A stretch of DNA of 64,000 nucleotides from Sphingomonadaceae bacterium (GTDB taxonomy: Bacteria > Pseudomonadota > Alphaproteobacteria > Sphingomonadales > Sphingomonadaceae). Within the stretch, counting starts at the first letter, position 1, and each line of letters opens with the position of its first letter. Shown piece after piece: positions 57,632 through 64,000 of this stretch. The notes beneath the pieces were generated by a model that was not told the DNA's origin, did no database searches, and worked only from the letters and a program-made list of their open reading frames with translations. Position numbers and translations under genes: made by a program. The stretch covers positions 1-64,000 of the forward strand of contig JAPZTW010000002.1 in NCBI GenBank assembly GCA_027533105.1, written 5' to 3'.

Positions 57632-57685
57632 GTCCCCGTGGCTCGTGCAGTCTCTGGACTGCCTACCTAGCGGGGAGGTGTGAAA

Positions 57686-57702
57686 TGTCGGTAAACTTTA
57701 CA
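57686..57702 (-). promoter_or_regulatory. Candidate PrsR/PEP-CTERM box upstream of the sugar transferase
   Basis: On the minus strand TGTAAAGTTTACCGACA contains the 11-bp palindrome GTAAAGTTTAC plus CCGACA, resembling the TGTAAA...CCGACA type element described upstream of PEP-CTERM genes. It lies 55 bp upstream of the sugar transferase start. No -24/-12 promoter was found below it, so the assignment is weak. Confidence 0.35.
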
Positions 57703-57708
57703 GCGCGG

Positions 57709-59100
57709 TCATTCGGCAAAGCTGAACGGCGTCAGTCCCCGGGCGCGCTCATCGAATGACAGGGCCGCGCCGCGCGGGGGCAGCGAGCGTTGCATGCAGT
57801 CCTTGCGGTGGCAGCCGGCACAGCCCGGCCCGATCGGCACGGCTTCGGCCGGGGTCAGCGCCAGGCCGCGCGCCTGGGCGAGCGATCCGGCGAGGCCCGC
57901 CTCGATCCCCAGCGCCACGACGAACCGCGCGCCGTCGGCGCCGGGTGCGCCGCTGCCTTCGACCGTGCGGGCGATGGTCAGCCACTGGCTGGCCGTGCCG
58001 TTCGGTTCCTCGAAGCTGGCCAGCTGGACGCAGAGCTGCCCGGCCCGCTCGAAGGCCCGGTGCGCCACCCACAAGGGGCAGCCGGTGCCGCTGTCGAGCA
58101 GGGCCGTGCCGCTGGCCCCGGCATAGCGTTTCGAGAACTGCCCGGCCCGGTCGACCCGCGCCATGAAGAACGGCAGGCCGCGCTGGCCCACACGTTGCAG
58201 CGTGGTAAGCCGGTGGGCCAGCTGTTCGAAGCCCACGCCGAAGCGGCGCTGCAGGATCGGCAGGTCATAGCCGGTCGCCTCGCAGGCGCGGAGCAGTCGG
58301 CCATAGGGCATCAGCACGGCCGCCGCGAAATAGGCGGCGAGGTGACGGCGGAACAAGCGCCAGGCGGCGCGGTCCGCAAACTGGGCCCCATTGGCAATCG
58401 CCGTGATCTCGTCGCGCTGTTCCAGCAGGGCGAGTTGCAAGGCCACCTGGAAATTGCGCGAGGCGGGATCGAGCAGTTCGGACAATTGCAATTGCCGGGC
58501 GTGAAGGTCCAGCCGCCGCAGGGCATCGGGCATCACTTCCACCGGCAGGGTCCGGACCGCGATCTGGTGCTTCTGCCGCAACCGTTCGGCCAACGCCGCG
58601 CCGGTATCGGCGCTCGACAGGCGCAGTTCGTCGGCCAGCTCCTCCGCCGCGGCATCGAGATCGGGAAAGTGATTGCGCCAGCGCTCGATCTCGCGCCGGA
58701 CCAGCTCCATCGGATCGCCCTCGCCCGCCACGTCCCCGCCGGGCCCACTGGCATCGAACAGCCGGGCAAAGGCCAGCGCGGCCTGGGGCGCGGCGCTCAG
58801 CCATTCGGCGATCTCATCACGGTCGATCGCCAGGTCGGCAAAGCGGGCATCGGCCAGGCGGCGGCGCAGGCCATCGACCCCACCCACCGCCTCGTCCTGG
58901 CGCAGGCTGCGCGGATCGAAGTCGAAAGCTTCGGCCAGCCGCACCAGCAGCCGGGCGGAGAGTGGCCGCTGGTTGCGCTCCACCAGGTTCAGGTAACTGG
59001 GCGAAATCCCCAGCTGGGCCGCCATGGCGGACTGGGTCAGCCCCTCGCGCCGACGCAGGCGGCGGATGGCGGGACCGGCAAGCAGGGTCGTATCGGGCAT
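57709..59100 (-). CDS. XRE-family regulator with ImmA-like and DUF2083 domains (ScfR/RamB type)
   Basis: A 463-residue regulator. N-terminal HTH: AIRRLRRREGLTQSAMAAQL then GISPSYLNLVERNQRPL. The middle is the ImmA/IrrE-like region (FQVALQLALLEQRDEITAIA) and the C-terminus the DUF2083 part with Cys in GPGCAGCHRKDCMQ. RamB of Corynebacterium, of this family, regulates the glyoxylate shunt. The gene is divergent from aceA, so control of aceA is the obvious inference. ATG 59100 fits the family start. Confidence 0.85.
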   Translation of the reverse strand: MPDTTLLAGPAIRRLRRREGLTQSAMAAQLGISPSYLNLVERNQRPLSARLLVRLAEAFDFDPRSLRQDEAVGGVDGLRRRLADARFADLAIDRDEIAEWLSAAPQAALAFARLFDASGPGGDVAGEGDPMELVRREIERWRNHFPDLDAAAEELADELRLSSADTGAALAERLRQKHQIAVRTLPVEVMPDALRRLDLHARQLQLSELLDPASRNFQVALQLALLEQRDEITAIANGAQFADRAAWRLFRRHLAAYFAAAVLMPYGRLLRACEATGYDLPILQRRFGVGFEQLAHRLTTLQRVGQRGLPFFMARVDRAGQFSKRYAGASGTALLDSGTGCPLWVAHRAFERAGQLCVQLASFEEPNGTASQWLTIARTVEGSGAPGADGARFVVALGIEAGLAGSLAQARGLALTPAEAVPIGPGCAGCHRKDCMQRSLPPRGAALSFDERARGLTPFSFAE

Positions 59101-59124
59101 GATCCCCTTTGTCACATAATTTAC

Positions 59125-59177
59125 AACTTTGCAAGACGAACGCCCCGTTTGGCGGCAGTCATACAATTTATTTTGTA
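59125..59177. promoter_or_regulatory. aceA/regulator intergenic operator candidates
   Basis: AACTTTGCAA (59125-59134) resembles the CTTTGCAA core of RamB-bound sites. TACAA-TTTATT-TTGTA (59162-59177) is a 5-6-5 inverted repeat in the same AT-rich gap between the divergent starts. Both are plausible binding sites for the neighbouring regulator; neither is tested. Confidence 0.4.
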
Positions 59178-59243
59178 ATTTGTTGCACTCGAATCGGCAG
59201 CGCGGGGTTAGGCAGGGATCATTCAAACCCCTGGAGGTTCCCC

Positions 59244-60830
59244 GTGTCCTATACCGATACCATCGCCGCCGCTGACAGCCAGATCAGCCGTTTCAGCAAC
59301 TGGGACGGGATCGATGCCGAATCCGTTGCCCGCATGCAGCTGCAGAACCGTTTCAAGACCGGCCTCGATATCGCCAAGTACACTGCCAGGATCATGCGCG
59401 CCGACATGGCCGCCTATGATGCCGACCCGGCCAACTACACCCAGTCGCTGGGCTGCTGGCACGGCTTCATCGGGCAGCAGAAGCTGATCTCGATCAAGAA
59501 GCACTTCGGCACCACCAAGGGCCGTTACCTGTACCTTTCGGGCTGGATGATCGCCGCGCTGCGCAGCGAATTCGGCCCCCTGCCCGACCAGTCGATGCAC
59601 GAGAAGACCAGCGTTCCCGCGCTGATCGAGGAACTCTACACCTTCCTGCGCCAGGCCGATGCCCGCGAACTGGGCATGATGTTCCGCGAGCTCGACGATG
59701 CCCGCAAGACCGGCGACGCGGTCAAGGCCAAGGCCATCCAGGCCAGGATCGACGGCTATGAAACCCACGTCGTGCCGATCATCGCCGATATCGACGCCGG
59801 CTTCGGCAATGCCGAAGCGACCTACCTCCTCGCCAAGAAGATGATCGAGGCGGGCGCCTGCGCGATCCAGATCGAAAACCAGGTCTCGGACGAAAAGCAG
59901 TGCGGCCACCAGGACGGCAAGGTCACCGTGCCGCACGAGGACTTCCTCGCGAAGATCCGCGCGGTCCGTTACGCCTTCATGGAACTGGGCGTCGAGGACG
60001 GCATCATCGTTGCCCGCACCGACTCGCTCGGCGCTGGCCTCACCAAGCAGATCGCCTTCACCCGCGAAGCCGGTGATATCGGCGATCAGTACAACAGCTT
60101 CCTCGACTGCGAGGAAGTGACCGAAATCGGCCACGGCGATGTCCTGATCAGCCGCGATGGCAAGCTCTTGAAGCCCAAGCGCCTGCCCAGCAACCTCTAC
60201 CAGTTCCGCGCCGGAACGGGTGAAGACCGCTGCGTGCTCGATTGCATCACCTCGCTCCAGAACGGCGCGGACCTGCTGTGGATCGAAACCGAAAAGCCGC
60301 ATATCGGCCAGATCGGCGGGATGGTCAGCCGCATCCGCGAAGTGATCCCCAATGCCAAGCTGGTCTACAACAATTCGCCCAGCTTCAACTGGACGCTGAA
60401 CTTCCGCCAGCAGGTGTTCGATGCCTGGACCGCCGAGGGCCGCGACCTGTCCGCCTATGACCGCGCCAGGCTGATGAGCGTGGACTATGACGGCACTGAC
60501 CTCGCCGCCGAAGCCGACGAGCGGATCCGCACCTTCCAGCGCGATGCGGCGGCGCAGGCCGGGATCTTCCACCACCTGATCACCCTGCCGACCTATCACA
60601 CGGCCGCGCTCAGCACCGATAACCTCGCCAGGGAATACTTCGGCGAACAGGGCATGCTGGGCTACGTCAAGGGCGTCCAGCGCCAGGAAATCCGCCAGGG
60701 TATCGCCTGCGTGAAGCACCAGAACATGTCGGGCAGCGACATCGGTGACGATCACAAGGAATACTTCGCCGGTGAGGCCGCGCTGAAGGCTGCTGGCGAA
60801 CACAACACGATGAACCAGTTTGCGGCCTAA
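59244..60830 (+). CDS. aceA: Isocitrate lyase
   Basis: A 528-residue enzyme of the longer Pseudomonas-type class. It splits isocitrate to glyoxylate and succinate so the cell can grow on C2 compounds and fatty acids. The catalytic Cys is in EKQCGHQDGKVTVPHEDF, where the usual Lys-Lys before Cys is Lys-Gln, as is normal for this class. NNSPSFNWT is the second conserved segment. GTG 59244 has CTGGAGG 7 nt upstream. It has a divergent regulator and a small gene 41 nt after its stop. Confidence 0.94.
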   Translation: MSYTDTIAAADSQISRFSNWDGIDAESVARMQLQNRFKTGLDIAKYTARIMRADMAAYDADPANYTQSLGCWHGFIGQQKLISIKKHFGTTKGRYLYLSGWMIAALRSEFGPLPDQSMHEKTSVPALIEELYTFLRQADARELGMMFRELDDARKTGDAVKAKAIQARIDGYETHVVPIIADIDAGFGNAEATYLLAKKMIEAGACAIQIENQVSDEKQCGHQDGKVTVPHEDFLAKIRAVRYAFMELGVEDGIIVARTDSLGAGLTKQIAFTREAGDIGDQYNSFLDCEEVTEIGHGDVLISRDGKLLKPKRLPSNLYQFRAGTGEDRCVLDCITSLQNGADLLWIETEKPHIGQIGGMVSRIREVIPNAKLVYNNSPSFNWTLNFRQQVFDAWTAEGRDLSAYDRARLMSVDYDGTDLAAEADERIRTFQRDAAAQAGIFHHLITLPTYHTAALSTDNLAREYFGEQGMLGYVKGVQRQEIRQGIACVKHQNMSGSDIGDDHKEYFAGEAALKAAGEHNTMNQFAA

Positions 60831-60871
60831 AGGCCATAAGGACCAACAACTCGCAGCAAGGAGAAGGTGCG

Positions 60872-61048
60872 ATGACGACCATGACCGCTACCGAAACCCG
60901 CGAACCGCAGCGCGCCCGCGCCCTGCTTTCGACGGCCGACTTCCAGCTGCTCCGCGCAGCCCTGGCCAGCCATGCCCGGGCGGTAGATGCGCCTGAAGAG
61001 ATCGCGCGGATCAACGCGCTCTATCATCGGCTCGGCACTTACAGCTGA
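60872..61048 (+). CDS. Small 58-residue protein after aceA
   Basis: ATG at 60872, preceded by AAGGAGAAGG, gives MTTMTATETREPQRARALLS and ends LYHRLGTYS at the TGA ending 61048. It is soluble and helical with an Arg/Ala-rich core (RALLSTADFQLLRAALASHA). No family was recognised. It lies 41 nt after aceA and just before a terminator, so it is probably co-transcribed with it. The good ribosome site and compact operon position support a real gene. Confidence 0.65.
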   Translation: MTTMTATETREPQRARALLSTADFQLLRAALASHARAVDAPEEIARINALYHRLGTYS

Positions 61049-61077
61049 GCCACCAATCTCCTGGGGAGGAGAAACGG

Positions 61078-61122
61078 CGGTCGTCGGGGTGCCCCTTTCA
61101 TCCCGGCGACCGTCAATTTTTT
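61078..61122 (+). terminator. Intrinsic terminator of the aceA operon
   Basis: CGGTCGTCGGG (61078-61088) pairs with CCCGGCGACCG (61102-61112), with one G-T wobble, followed by TCAATTTTTT. It lies 29 bp after the small gene stop. Confidence 0.9.
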
Positions 61123-61176
61123 GGCAACCATGATCCTGCGCCGGGCGATTAACCTTCGCCTGCTAGCCATTCGGCC

Positions 61177-61725
61177 ATGCGACGCCCCGCACCCACCCTG
61201 CCGATTTCACCAAGCCTGCTGAAGCATTTTGCCGCAGCAACGCTGGCGATCACGGCCTGCATCGCGCTGTTTGCCGATGGCAGCGCCAGCGAAGCCGCGG
61301 TCGATCAGGTCAAGGCCGGGGAGGCCAGACAGGCCGAGGTGGACATGGCCAAGTCGCGCAAGCAGACCCAGCAGGGCCTCAAAGTCCGCAACGGTGGTTC
61401 ATCGGTGCCGGTCGAAGGCGGTGAAGGCCCGGATGGCGGGGGCGAGACATATTTCAATGGGGTAGCGGTTCCCGCGCCGATCACCGGTGGTCCGCCGCGC
61501 CTGGCCAGCGGGCCGCCCCTTGCCATCCCGCCACCCTTGCCGATGACGCCCGGCGCCTCGGTAACGGTCAAGGGTGTGCCCGAAGACCAGTTGCCGCAAA
61601 CGCCCGCCAGCGCCGCGCGCCGCAAAGCGAACCAGCCGCAAGGCTCGATCCGCCCGACCGAGGAGCAGATCGCCGAAATCCACGAAGCCTCGCGGCTGCG
61701 GAGCGGAGCGAGCGCGGTCAACTAG
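61177..61725 (+). CDS. Hypothetical membrane-anchored protein
   Basis: A 182-residue protein starting MRRPAPTLPISPSLLKHFAA. Residues ~17-36 (FAAATLAITACIALFADGSA) form one hydrophobic segment, a signal anchor or lipoprotein-like signal. After it come a charged helix (VDQVKAGEARQAEVDMAKSR), a Pro/Gly-rich linker and a basic tail. It is probably periplasmic or inner-membrane anchored. No domain or neighbour points to a role. Confidence 0.55.
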   Translation: MRRPAPTLPISPSLLKHFAAATLAITACIALFADGSASEAAVDQVKAGEARQAEVDMAKSRKQTQQGLKVRNGGSSVPVEGGEGPDGGGETYFNGVAVPAPITGGPPRLASGPPLAIPPPLPMTPGASVTVKGVPEDQLPQTPASAARRKANQPQGSIRPTEEQIAEIHEASRLRSGASAVN

Positions 61726-61747
61726 GGCCGGACGCGCAAGGCCCGGC

Positions 61748-62344
61748 TCAGAAGCACTCGCGGGCCAGGTACTCGCGGCTGTCGGCGTTGACGATGGCGG
61801 CGTGGCCATAATTCGGGTCGTCGATCACCAGCATGGCATTGCCCTCGCCCGACTTCCACGCGGCGATCGCCGCATCGTCGAAGTCGAAGTGCAGGAAATG
61901 CACCGCGCTGGCCTTGCCATCGCTTTCGCGGGTCCGTTCGACATCGCCTTCGGGGCGGGCCTTGATCACGTGGCCGCCAACCTGCAGCGAGATGTGATCC
62001 TCAACTCCGCCGATCGTCCGCAGGAAGGCATCGCGGCGCACCGGATCCTCGATCTCGAACAGCAGGGTGCAGGTCAGCTCGCGGCCCTTGGGGACCATCG
62101 GATCATAGGCGGACAGTTCATCGACCAGCTGGTCGGACCCGCCCTTTTCGATCCGGAGCATTTCCTGAACCTGGAGCCACATCGAATCCCAGGTTTCGAA
62201 CAGCGCCGTCGCATGCGGGCCAACGCCCATGCGGGTCAGCTTCTTGCGCAGCAGGGCTTCCTGCTTCTTGTCCGCACGGATCAGCTCATAGCGATCGAGC
62301 GGCAGGATATCGTCGGCGGTAATGGTACGGGCGTCTCTGGGCAT
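61748..62344 (-). CDS. DUF3501 family protein
   Basis: A 198-residue soluble protein beginning MPRDARTITADDILPLDRYE, the conserved DUF3501 start, with SVGPHATALFETWDSMWLQV-like and EVHFLHFDFDD-like segments visible (VGPHATALFETWDSM, SAVHFLHFDFDDAA). The family is found beside an Fe-S oxidoreductase and rubrerythrin, as here (4-nt gap to the former), and is thought to belong to an oxidative-stress or redox module. Its biochemical action is unknown. Confidence 0.85.
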   Translation of the reverse strand: MPRDARTITADDILPLDRYELIRADKKQEALLRKKLTRMGVGPHATALFETWDSMWLQVQEMLRIEKGGSDQLVDELSAYDPMVPKGRELTCTLLFEIEDPVRRDAFLRTIGGVEDHISLQVGGHVIKARPEGDVERTRESDGKASAVHFLHFDFDDAAIAAWKSGEGNAMLVIDDPNYGHAAIVNADSREYLARECF

Positions 62345-62348
62345 GGTG

Positions 62349-63674
62349 TTACAATCCGTAAGCCTGGGCCATGACCTCGATAGGATGGCCGATGCGGGCG
62401 GGGGCTTCGGCCCCGGTGCTTTCGATGACCTGCTTCAGGTGCGGGCCGGCCAGCGGGCATTCGCTGACGATCACGTCGGGCTCGTTCTTCAGCAGGTTGC
62501 GGGCGGCGGGCTTGCCAACCTTGACCGCGCGGTCGAAGTTTTCCTTGAAGATGCCCCACTTGCCGCCGTGGCCCGAGCAACGCTCGGTCAGCGCGGGCTT
62601 GGCTTCGGGGATCAGCTTCAGCATTTCCATCGCCTTGGGCCCCATGTTCTGGGCGCGGGCATGGCAGGCAAAGTGCACGGCAATCGAGGCCGGCATGGCG
62701 TCGATCGGCGCCAGGCCCGTCTCCTTCGACAGGGCGACGATATATTCCGAAACGTCGAAGGTGTGCTTGCTGAGCAGCCGCACGGCCTCGTTCTCGGGTT
62801 CAATCAGAGGCCATTCGAACTTGAGCATCAGCGCGCAGGACGTGGTCAGCGGAACGATGTCCCAGCCCTGCTCGATCAGCGGTTCGAAGAAGGCCGAAAT
62901 GCGCGTGGCGGCATTGGCCACGGCGGGCAGATCGCCGTTCTCGAACTTGGGCATGGCGCAGCAGTCGGGATATTCCACCCGCACCTGCACGCCGTTGTGC
63001 GCCAGCACCTTGATGGCGGCTTCGCCGGGGGTGCCGTCGTTGAAATTGTCATGGCAGCCGGCATAGAGCACCACCTTCTTGCCGAAGGCCGGACCATCCG
63101 GGTTGGGCGGCGGGGTGATGCCAACCGCCTTGTTGACCAGCGGCACCTCGGCAAAGGTCGGCACATGGGCGCGGCGATCGATCCCCAGGGTCGATTCCAT
63201 CATCCCGCGGGTAAAATCGTTGTCCGGATCGGAGGCCCAGTTGGCCAGACCGGCCACGGCCGAACCCAGCTTGCCGTTGCGGGTCATCTTGGCCAGCTCG
63301 CGGTCAGCCAGCGAGGTCTGCCCCTTGCGATGCTCGATCGCGCGGGCGCGCAGCATCAGGTGCGGGAAATCCAGGTCGAAGCTGTGCGGCGGCACATAGG
63401 GGCACTTCGTCATGAAGCACATGTCGCACAGCGTGCAGGCATCGACGACCGCCTGCAGCTGCGGCTTGGTCAGGTCATCGACCTCTTCGTTGGGGCTTTC
63501 GTCAACCGCGTCGAACAGGATCGGGAAGCTGTCGCACAGGTTGAAGCAGCGGCGGCAGCCGTGGCAGATGTCATAGACGCGGCGCAGCTCGGCATCGAGC
63601 GCGGCTTCGTCGTACCAGGCTTCGTCCTGCCACGGGATGACGTGGCGAGTCGGTGCTTCCAGGCTGCCTTCCAT
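62349..63674 (-). CDS. Fe-S oxidoreductase with two CCG domains (heterodisulfide reductase-like)
   Basis: A 441-residue protein. Two 4Fe-4S ferredoxin sites lie near the N-terminus: [11 protein letters not shown] and [12 protein letters not shown]. They are followed by two cysteine-rich CCG-type domains ([11 protein letters not shown] ... [25 protein letters not shown] ... [12 protein letters not shown]), as in HdrB and the GlpC subunit of anaerobic glycerol-3-phosphate dehydrogenase. It should pass electrons between a membrane or soluble donor and an unknown acceptor. ATG 63674 follows an AGGGG site. It sits between rubrerythrin and DUF3501 genes. Confidence 0.85.
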   Translation of the reverse strand: MEGSLEAPTRHVIPWQDEAWYDEAALDAELRRVYDICHGCRRCFNLCDSFPILFDAVDESPNEEVDDLTKPQLQAVVDACTLCDMCFMTKCPYVPPHSFDLDFPHLMLRARAIEHRKGQTSLADRELAKMTRNGKLGSAVAGLANWASDPDNDFTRGMMESTLGIDRRAHVPTFAEVPLVNKAVGITPPPNPDGPAFGKKVVLYAGCHDNFNDGTPGEAAIKVLAHNGVQVRVEYPDCCAMPKFENGDLPAVANAATRISAFFEPLIEQGWDIVPLTTSCALMLKFEWPLIEPENEAVRLLSKHTFDVSEYIVALSKETGLAPIDAMPASIAVHFACHARAQNMGPKAMEMLKLIPEAKPALTERCSGHGGKWGIFKENFDRAVKVGKPAARNLLKNEPDVIVSECPLAGPHLKQVIESTGAEAPARIGHPIEVMAQAYGL

Positions 63675-63703
63675 GGCGGGAACCCCTGTCTTCAAGAATC
63701 AAA

Positions 63704-63734
63704 CGCCGCCCCGGGGATAGTCCCCGGGGCGGCG
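63704..63734. terminator. Perfect 14-bp hairpin between rubrerythrin and the Fe-S gene
   Basis: CGCCGCCCCGGGGA (63704-63717) and TCCCCGGGGCGGCG (63721-63734) form a 14-bp stem with a 3-nt loop. On the minus strand it follows the rubrerythrin stop by 7 bp and precedes TTTGATTCTTG, so it may terminate or attenuate transcription into the Fe-S gene. Confidence 0.75.
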
Positions 63735-63741
63735 CAAATGA

Positions 63742-64000
63742 TCACGCGTCGGCGAGCAGGCCGTCGAGCGTCTTCTGGAACTTGCCGGCGTGGCTCTTTT
63801 CAGCCTTCGCCAGGGTTTCGAACCAGTCGGCGATTTCGTCGAAACCTTCGTCGCGGGCGGTCTTGGCCATGCCCGGGTACATGTCGGTGTACTCGTGGGT
63901 TTCGCCGGCGATCGACGCCTTCAGGTTGGCAACGGTGTCACCGATCGGTTCGCCGGTGGCCGGATCGCCACACTCTTCCAGGTATTCCAGGTGGCCGTGG
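63742..64000 (-). CDS. Rubrerythrin, C-terminal part
   Basis: The visible 85 codons encode the C-terminal half of a ferritin-like diiron protein: [20 protein letters not shown], then [20 protein letters not shown] and [16 protein letters not shown]. The Glu-X-X-His pairs that hold the two irons are GETHE and AEKSHA. No rubredoxin domain follows, so this is the short form or one with the rubredoxin part at the other end. Rubrerythrins reduce hydrogen peroxide. The gene continues beyond the window, so the start is not seen. Confidence 0.85.
   Translation of the reverse strand, partial: HGHLEYLEECGDPATGEPIGDTVANLKASIAGETHEYTDMYPGMAKTARDEGFDEIADWFETLAKAEKSHAGKFQKTLDGLLADA

Noticed and set aside
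57632..57685. A -24/-12 (RpoN) promoter before the sugar transferase
   Set aside because: The GG and GC dinucleotides found are 13 bp apart rather than 10, so no credible sigma-54 promoter could be called.

Overview
The window is GC-rich, densely packed chromosomal DNA from an alphaproteobacterium, most likely of the order Sphingomonadales (Sphingomonadaceae/Erythrobacteraceae). Supporting signs are a class I lysyl-tRNA synthetase, a phoR-pstSCAB-phoU-phoB operon, an imuA-imuB-dnaE2 mutagenesis cassette with an alphaproteobacterial GTTC-N7-GTTC SOS box, a RcnB-family protein, the prsK/prsR/prsT regulators of the PEP-CTERM/exosortase system, a Pseudomonas-type isocitrate lyase and a xanthorhodopsin-like proton pump. 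Taxonomy is inferred from gene content only.

Layout. 1-2.1 kb: the edge of an IS5-type transposase gene, a small Ala-rich lipoprotein, and a tRNA-Pro whose last 19 bp are repeated 1.35 kb downstream, bracketing a decayed integrative element (xre repressor plus an integrase lacking its catalytic half). 2.2-13 kb: a DUF1800/DUF1501 secreted pair, an M28 peptidase, EttA, a PPOX-type flavoprotein, a RcnB-family protein, cytochrome b561, a prolyl-4-hydroxylase-like oxygenase and a DUF885 peptidase-like protein. 13.0-15.4 kb: a four-gene unit (DUF350, YjfM-like protein, glutathionylspermidine-synthase-like ATP-grasp ligase, two-TM K+ channel). 15.4-17.4 kb: after an AT-rich gap, a rhodopsin with its own retinal-forming blh gene. 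17.3-29.9 kb: lysK, an amidohydrolase, a PilZ protein, adenine salvage (adenine deaminase plus hypoxanthine-type phosphoribosyltransferase), a DinG-like helicase, SixA-like phosphatase, MOSC protein, nitronate monooxygenase, a translationally coupled pair with an AHH-type nuclease-like protein, and a flavodoxin-like protein.

29.9-45 kb: recJ, tRNA-Glu, the phosphate-starvation operon with a PHO box before pstS, then the convergent SOS cassette imuA-imuB-dnaE2. dnaE2 carries two in-frame copies of a 146-bp palindromic element, each adding about 49 residues. 45-51 kb: an APC permease, panB, a DUF475 membrane protein, a bile-acid-symporter-like transporter and a CaiB/BaiF CoA-transferase. 51-57.7 kb: epsB-type sugar transferase, prsK, prsR and prsT, all overlapping or abutting. 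57.7-64 kb: an XRE/ImmA-type regulator divergent from aceA, a tiny gene after aceA, a membrane-anchored hypothetical, and a DUF3501 / Fe-S oxidoreductase / rubrerythrin redox cluster running off the end.

No CRISPR array, rRNA, riboswitch or complete insertion sequence was seen. The strongest candidates for new biology are the palindromic peptide-encoding insertions in dnaE2, the ATP-grasp/K+ channel operon, the rhodopsin module and the AHH-nuclease pair.
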